Shown: positions 1 through 3,714 of the stretch, piece by piece | How the letters are laid out: each line of letters opens with the position of its first letter | Position numbering within the stretch: the stretch's first letter is position 1 | Assembly (NCBI GenBank): GCA_002690445.1 | Contig: NZER01000305.1 | Location: 1-7,667, forward strand | DNA length: 7,667 nt | Origin: Candidatus Pacearchaeota archaeon | GTDB lineage: Archaea > Nanoarchaeota > Nanoarchaeia > Pacearchaeales > GW2011-AR1 | Reading direction: 5' to 3' | Position numbers and translations under genes: made by a program | The notes under the pieces: model-generated | Told to the model about the DNA's origin: nothing | What the model saw: only the letters and a program-made list of their open reading frames with translations | Databases searched by the model: none

Positions 1-1
1 C

Positions 2-223
2 ATAGAATATGATGATGTAACTGAAGAGATCGAGTTTATATCCGAAGAAATATACGGGGATGATGTTAATGAAGACTACTTATTAGGGCCGGACAACATC
101 AAGAAGGATGAGAATGAGGAAGATGAACCTGAAGCTGTCAGATACATAAGGATGCATCCTGAATATTGGGACCCTGAAGATATAGAAAGATTGAAAAGCC
201 TTGGGATTGTGGGAGATGCTTAA
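2..223 (+). CDS. Acidic hypothetical protein, 3' end only
   Basis: This is an open frame that enters from the left edge and stops at TAA 221-223, giving 73 visible residues with no start codon in view. It is strongly acidic, rich in Glu and Asp throughout, with a cluster around KKDENEEDEPE. The C-terminal part reads YIRMHPEYWDPEDIERLKSL, which looks like a short folded helical end following a disordered acidic stretch. Codon choice and Glu/Asp richness resemble a real phage gene rather than a chance frame. I do not recognise the family. It sits directly upstream of the small terminase, a place where phages often keep small regulatory or unknown proteins. No function is assigned. Confidence 0.7.
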   Translation: MEYDDVTEEIEFISEEIYGDDVNEDYLLGPDNIKKDENEEDEPEAVRYIRMHPEYWDPEDIERLKSLGIVGDA

Positions 224-230
224 AACAAAC

Positions 231-248
231 GCGGGGCTTACACCCCGC
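231..248 (+). terminator. GC-rich hairpin after the upstream gene, no U-tract
   Basis: GCGGGG (231-236) and CCCCGC (243-248) form a perfect 6-bp, nearly all-GC stem around a 6-nt loop (CTTACA), starting 8 nt after the upstream stop codon. Placement suits a transcript-ending or transcript-stabilising hairpin. There is no run of T after it, so it is not a canonical intrinsic terminator. It may instead be an mRNA 3'-end protector, a weak or factor-assisted terminator, or a processing site. It overlaps a second inverted repeat at 247-259 by two bases. Confidence 0.4.
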
Positions 249-259
249 TACAATGTAGC
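247..259. repeat. Inverted repeat abutting the small-terminase start codon
   Basis: GCTACA (247-252), one central A, then TGTAGC (254-259) make a perfect 6-bp inverted repeat whose last base touches the ATG at 260. As RNA, a 1-nt loop is too tight, so the inner pairs would open. As DNA it is a compact palindrome suited to a dimeric protein. It occupies the place where a Shine-Dalgarno sequence would normally lie, and none is seen there. Possible roles are a translational or transcriptional operator, or part of a terminase recognition site. All of these are inference from position. Confidence 0.35.
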
Positions 260-1009
260 ATGAGATCTTATAAGGTAAATAATATTGTTCATCATGTATA
301 CGATGCTGAAGAAGAACTTCCTCCGGATGTTGCAGTTCTGGTGCAAGACAATTGGCGTACTGCTAAAGTGGGAGATTGGGTACGCACAGACGATGACTGT
401 TTCATCCAGATACTTCGGAAAGGCAAGATGCTTCGTTCAAAAGGGCGGAATAAGGTCAGAGAATATGTGGGCACCTGCACAGGAACCTACGTCGTAGGTA
501 AGGATGTGCAGATGGACACCAGCAGAAGAATAAACATTTACTCATTTGGGGGTAATAAATCTTCTGATGACATTCTCTTGGACCGGACCACAACCTCAAA
601 GTACGAAGATCTATTTGTCACATATATGGCGAGTGGCATGCGTCCGGAGGAAGCATATTTAAAAGCTTTCCCTACAGAGAATCGTAGGTATGCCTGTCAG
701 AGGGCTGGGAGATTGATAAAGACAGAAAGGATTAGAACAGCCATGAAAGAAGAATTAAAACCAATTTTAGAGGATCTCGGTATAGACGACAAGTCTGTGT
801 TGAGTGACATCCAAACAATATCCAGGGGGGCGGAGAAGGAAGATGTAAGGCTGCGGGCCTTATTTAAGCTGGCAGACATACTGGACCTAGAAGATAAGCA
901 ATCTACTAAGGTAACTAATGTTACAGGTGCATTGTTTCAGGGTTTCTCCAACGATATGTTGGAGGAGGTGGAGCGTCCAGAATTAACAGAAAAAAATAAG
1001 GAAGAATAA
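260..1009 (+). CDS. Terminase small subunit (putative)
   Basis: This 249-aa protein is probably TerS, the DNA-recognition subunit of the packaging motor, which binds the cos or pac site and hands DNA to the large terminase. The central part (about residues 113-165) has the TerS helix-turn-helix pattern: YEDLFVTYMASGM, PEEAYLKAFP, then ACQRAGRLIKTERIRTAM. Residues 178-212 (DIQTISRGAEKEDVRLRALF, then KLADILDLED) match the second helical region of Terminase_2-like proteins. Residues 1-100 form an additional domain with KVGDWVRTDDD and a VGTCTGTY segment, probably beta-rich and not part of minimal TerS. The tail from about 225 is acidic and probably flexible. ATG 260 is the only reasonable in-frame start but lacks a visible ribosome binding site and is preceded by inverted repeats. 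The role is also supported by position just upstream of TerL. Confidence 0.8.
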   Translation: MRSYKVNNIVHHVYDAEEELPPDVAVLVQDNWRTAKVGDWVRTDDDCFIQILRKGKMLRSKGRNKVREYVGTCTGTYVVGKDVQMDTSRRINIYSFGGNKSSDDILLDRTTTSKYEDLFVTYMASGMRPEEAYLKAFPTENRRYACQRAGRLIKTERIRTAMKEELKPILEDLGIDDKSVLSDIQTISRGAEKEDVRLRALFKLADILDLEDKQSTKVTNVTGALFQGFSNDMLEEVERPELTEKNKEE

Positions 1010-1010
1010 T

Positions 1011-1514
1011 ATGCCTACAGATGAACAATACGGACAAGCTACAGAACAGCTAGAAGGCGGGGATAATACAGGTACAGGTGCCATTCTAGAGGCAGACGCA
1101 GGTCTGCCGAGTGCTGGGGAACCTCAGCAATCTCAACAACCTCCAACTGGTCGGAAACCAGGGATGAAATTAAAGCATGTTGTTGATGGCAAGGAATATG
1201 AAGACAGCCTGGCTGGAGATATGGAATGGCTATCAGCTATACAGAATAGACTATCACGCACAGATTTTAAATCTCCATATGAAGTTACCATAATGCAGAA
1301 GGCTCTACAGGCCTGGATGCAGGAATATGGTGATGGCCACCAGGTTGTTCCTAATGGTGTGGCTGACGATAGAACTATAGCTGCTGTAACTAGGTTCCAG
1401 AATTTATACCCAACTCAAATGAAATTAAGACAGAAGGCTGCCAATAGGAGTGCTAAGGTGGAAGATTACGTCTTCGATCAGGTTGCGAAAGACGAGCGGG
1501 ACCTGTTTGGCTAA
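1011..1514 (+). CDS. Peptidoglycan-binding-like domain protein
   Basis: This 167-aa protein starts at ATG 1011, one base after the TerS stop, with AGGAAG (999-1004) six bases upstream. Residues 1-50 are low-complexity (Gln, Gly, Pro, Glu) and probably disordered. Residues about 90-133 resemble the PG_binding_1 fold: EVTIMQKALQAW, a short loop, PNGVADDRTIAAVTRFQ. This follows the family pattern of a V..LQ..L helix, a DG-like turn, and a T..AV..FQ helix, with NG replacing the usual DG. The C-terminus (148-167) is charged and ends DERDLFG. Family members bind cell-wall peptidoglycan in endolysins and virion-associated hydrolases, but no catalytic domain is present here and there is no signal peptide. 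It lies between the two terminase genes and overlaps TerL by 8 bases. It could alternatively be a packaging or head accessory protein that merely shares the three-helix fold. Confidence 0.75.
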   Translation: MPTDEQYGQATEQLEGGDNTGTGAILEADAGLPSAGEPQQSQQPPTGRKPGMKLKHVVDGKEYEDSLAGDMEWLSAIQNRLSRTDFKSPYEVTIMQKALQAWMQEYGDGHQVVPNGVADDRTIAAVTRFQNLYPTQMKLRQKAANRSAKVEDYVFDQVAKDERDLFG

Positions 1515-3063
1515 TATTAACCTTCATAATGTATCGCAAGCTGAAGAAGACTTACAACTTGCCAAAAATGACTTAATCGCTTTTGGTAAGTTGTTTCTGA
1601 AGGATGACTTCATGCGTAGTGAAACTCCATTCTTCCATTATGAAGTTGCAGATGCAGTAAATGATTTAGATATAAGACAGCTTGCTGTTATACTACCTAG
1701 GGGCCATGGAAAGACAGTTCTTACTAAATGCAGTATTATGCATGATTTTTGTTTCGCGGAGGGTCCATTATTCTATGGTTGGGTGGCAGCATCTAGTAAA
1801 ATATCTGTCCCAAATCTAGATTATATAAAATATCATTTGGAATACAATGATAGAGTACAGTATTATTTTGGCGATTTAAAGGGCAAAAAATGGACAGAAG
1901 ATGATATCGAACTTAAAAATGGTTGTAAGCTTATCAGCAAGTCAAACCTATCAGGTATTAGAGGGGGTGCTAAACTCCATAAAAGATATGACCTTATCGT
2001 ACTTGACGATTTTGAGGACGAAAATAATACCATTACGCCTGAGTCTCGTTCTAAAATTAACAATCTTGTTACAGCTGTCGTTTTCCCTGCCCTTGAGCCT
2101 GGTAGCGGTAGGCTTCGTATTAATGGGACTCCCGTTCATTATGACAGCTTTATTAATAATATCCTTGTGGGATATAGTAAGGCTCAAAGTGAAGGGAATG
2201 ATTTCAGTTGGAAAGTAATAACATACAAAGCCATTCAAGACGATAGCACTCCTATATGGCCAACGTGGTTTGGGGCCGAGGAGATGGATAGAAAGAAAAA
2301 GTTTTACGCTGATAGTGGGGCACCACAGAAGTTCTATCAAGAATATATGATGGAGGTCCAGAGTGAAGAGGACTCTATCTTTAATAGAAACCACATAAAA
2401 TACTGGGAAGGTGATTTTAAACATGACGAAGAAACAGGTATCTCGTTCTTACACTCAAAGGATGAAGGAATTAAGCCGCTCAATATTTTTGTCGGTGTTG
2501 ACCCCGCTACAGATTCTACTCGTAGGGATAGCGACTTCAGTGTTCTTCTTGTTGTTGGCGTTTGCCCTGATAATAATATTTATGTTATTGACTATATTCG
2601 CAAGCGTTCACTCCCTGTACTCGGGATCCCAGGAGATTTTAAGAAGGGAATCGTGGATCACATTTTTGAGTATAATGGAGTGTATCATCCGTCCCTTTTT
2701 ACAATTGAAGACACAACTATGTCGCGTCCTGTGTTTCAAGCACTTATGGCAGAAATGCGACGACGTAATGATTTCACGGTTAAGTATGCTGCTGAAAAAC
2801 CAGGTAATCGCATGTCGAAACGTGATAGGATACAAGAAATACTTGCTCAACGCTTTTCAGTGGGTGCGATCCACATTAAGAAAAGCATGTACGATCTTCA
2901 AAGGGAAATAATTACATTTGGTCCGCGTATGGGCCATGACGATACGATTGATGCATTAGCATACGCATGTAAATACGCAAATCCGCCTAATAGTATAATA
3001 GAGGGTAAGGATGGAACTTATATGAAACATAAACCCAGAGCAAAGAGCTGGGTTACAGCATAG
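1507..3063 (+). CDS. terL: Terminase large subunit (ATPase and nuclease)
   Basis: This is the packaging motor: an N-terminal ATPase translocates DNA through the portal and a C-terminal RNase-H-like nuclease cuts concatemers. With the TTG start at 1507 it has 518 residues, a normal length. ATPase motifs: Walker A PRGHGKT (64-70), Walker B DLIVLDDFED (162-171, with catalytic acids after the hydrophobic strand), and coupling motif NGTP (206-209). Nuclease metal-binding acids: GVDPATD (331-337), TIEDTT (399-404), and GHDDTIDALAYA (476-487). The frame extends up to GTG 1450, but that adds an unconserved-looking Arg/Ser-rich leader over the preceding gene and has no ribosome site. TTG 1507 gives MANINLHNVSQAEEDLQLAK, a weak GCGGGA upstream, and an 8-base overlap with the previous stop identical in geometry to two other junctions here. 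All catalytic motifs are intact. Confidence 0.96.
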   Translation: MANINLHNVSQAEEDLQLAKNDLIAFGKLFLKDDFMRSETPFFHYEVADAVNDLDIRQLAVILPRGHGKTVLTKCSIMHDFCFAEGPLFYGWVAASSKISVPNLDYIKYHLEYNDRVQYYFGDLKGKKWTEDDIELKNGCKLISKSNLSGIRGGAKLHKRYDLIVLDDFEDENNTITPESRSKINNLVTAVVFPALEPGSGRLRINGTPVHYDSFINNILVGYSKAQSEGNDFSWKVITYKAIQDDSTPIWPTWFGAEEMDRKKKFYADSGAPQKFYQEYMMEVQSEEDSIFNRNHIKYWEGDFKHDEETGISFLHSKDEGIKPLNIFVGVDPATDSTRRDSDFSVLLVVGVCPDNNIYVIDYIRKRSLPVLGIPGDFKKGIVDHIFEYNGVYHPSLFTIEDTTMSRPVFQALMAEMRRRNDFTVKYAAEKPGNRMSKRDRIQEILAQRFSVGAIHIKKSMYDLQREIITFGPRMGHDDTIDALAYACKYANPPNSIIEGKDGTYMKHKPRAKSWVTA

Positions 3064-3072
3064 GAGAATAAA

Positions 3073-3258
3073 ATGGCAGTAGGAGCTAGTAGTTGCAAGG
3101 TTATTACGCATAATAAGCCTAATAGCGACGCTGATACCGTACAGGGATCTTTAGCATATGATATAAAAGCGGCTATTGCCGGTATAACCAGTTTGCATGC
3201 TTTAGAGGTTACAGAATGTATGAATGGCAGCGTTGTTGTTACTATATTATACGAATAA
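3073..3258 (+). CDS. Small hypothetical protein, 61 aa
   Basis: The gene has a clear ribosome binding site, AGGAGA (3062-3067), which overlaps the TerL stop codon and lies 5 bases before ATG 3073. The protein is short, uncharged overall and without a membrane segment or signal peptide. Its pattern, a polar N-terminal half with DADTVQGSLAYDIKAAI followed by a hydrophobic C-terminal strand SVVVTILYE, suggests a small compact alpha/beta fold. I do not recognise the family. Tight spacing after TerL and a stop that overlaps the next possible start (TAATG) indicate that it is translated as part of the packaging operon. It might be a small virion or assembly protein, but nothing in the sequence proves this. 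Confidence 0.7.
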   Translation: MAVGASSCKVITHNKPNSDADTVQGSLAYDIKAAIAGITSLHALEVTECMNGSVVVTILYE

Positions 3259-3332
3259 TGCCAATTGACATAATAAAACTAGAGGACCTTGGGGTCCCAG
3301 ATGATGATGAGGAGGAGGAAGAAGATGCCTAG
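3258..3332 (+). CDS. Possible acidic mini-protein, 24 aa
   Basis: A 24-codon frame starts at ATG 3258, sharing one base with the stop codon of the preceding gene, and ends at TAG 3330-3332, eight bases inside the next gene. The product is MPIDIIKLEDLGVPDD followed by an almost pure Asp/Glu tail (DEEEEEDA). No independent ribosome site is visible, so translation would depend on reinitiation after the 61-aa gene. Its Asp/Glu-rich tail is read from the purine-rich tract that also serves as the ribosome site of the peptidase gene. It may therefore be a true peptide, a coupling leader, or simply a frame created by that tract. The two flanking overlaps match those between accepted genes here, which is the main argument for it. 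Confidence 0.4.
   Translation: MPIDIIKLEDLGVPDDDEEEEEDA
3310..3321 (+). promoter_or_regulatory. Very strong ribosome binding site that decides the peptidase start
   Basis: AGGAGGAGGAAG contains a full AGGAGG (3313-3318) six bases before ATG 3325. This favours ATG 3325 over the upstream in-frame TTG 3289 and the ATGs at 3301-3309, which would place the ribosome site inside the gene and add an artificial Met/Arg/Lys-rich leader to the protein. The same bases encode the acidic tail of the 24-aa frame in another reading frame. It is the strongest Shine-Dalgarno match in the window, suggesting high translation of the peptidase. Confidence 0.8.
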
Positions 3333-3714
3333 ATTCGGGAAGAAAAGTAGGCGGGAACTTTCTAACTGTGATCAAAGACTTCAAGATATATTCAATGAAG
3401 TCATAAAACACGTGGATTGTTCTGTCTTAGAAGGGCATAGAGATAAAGAAAGGCAGAATAAGTACTATGAAAAGGGCAAGACGAAAGTTAGATATCCTGA
3501 TGGACGTCATAATAGTTATCCTAGCCTTGCCGTTGATGTTACCCCGTACCCTGTTGACTGGGCTGATAGAGAAAGGCAAACCCTTTTTGCTGGGTTTGTT
3601 ATTGGGATTGCTCGTGGGATGGGTCATGTACTAAGATGGGGTGGTGATTGGAATAGTAACTTTAATGTAAAGGATAATAAGTTTGATGACTTTCCACATT
3701 TCGAGATTAGATAA
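3325..3714 (+). CDS. M15-family peptidoglycan peptidase (endolysin-like)
   Basis: This 129-aa zinc peptidase matches the M15 family (VanY / L-alanyl-D-glutamate endopeptidase, as in the phage T5 endolysin), which cuts peptide stems of peptidoglycan. Substrate-loop region: LEGHRDKERQNKYYEKGKTK (35-54). Zinc ligands: H62 and D71 in RHNSYPSLAVDVTPYPVDW, and H125 in DDFPHFEI. The catalytic acid is likely D122, three residues before H125 as in T5 lysin. The segment GMGHVLRWGGDWN (98-110) is also typical. The length fits a single-domain enzyme; there is no signal peptide, membrane segment or binding domain. All key residues are present, so it should be active. The start is set by AGGAGG upstream. 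Position between TerL and portal is unusual, since lysins usually sit with a holin. It may be the lysis enzyme or a virion-carried entry enzyme. Confidence 0.9.
   Translation: MPRFGKKSRRELSNCDQRLQDIFNEVIKHVDCSVLEGHRDKERQNKYYEKGKTKVRYPDGRHNSYPSLAVDVTPYPVDWADRERQTLFAGFVIGIARGMGHVLRWGGDWNSNFNVKDNKFDDFPHFEIR

Noticed and set aside
191..225. A possible sigma70-like promoter (TTGAAA at 191-196) before the small terminase
   Set aside because: No acceptable -10 box lies at the proper distance, and the -35-like bases are coding sequence of the acidic protein.
1450..1506. GTG 1450 as the start of TerL
   Set aside because: It would add 19 Arg/Ser-rich residues read from the preceding gene in another frame, without a ribosome site. 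TTG 1507 fits the repeated 8-base overlap pattern better.
1951..2424. A 157-codon minus-strand frame opposite TerL
   Set aside because: It is antisense to the well-supported ATPase region, has no recognisable domain, and no other gene in the window is on the minus strand.
2411..2911. A 166-codon + strand frame inside TerL with a long hydrophobic stretch that resembles membrane segments and might suggest a hidden holin
   Set aside because: It lies entirely over the conserved nuclease domain, which constrains the bases. The hydrophobicity follows from reading beta-strand codons out of frame, and its GTG start has no strong ribosome site. TerL's intact motifs explain this DNA.
3289..3324. TTG 3289 or the ATGs at 3301-3309 as the start of the M15 peptidase
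   Set aside because: These would put the AGGAGG ribosome site inside the coding region and add a Met/Arg/Lys-rich leader unlike the family. ATG 3325 has ideal spacing.
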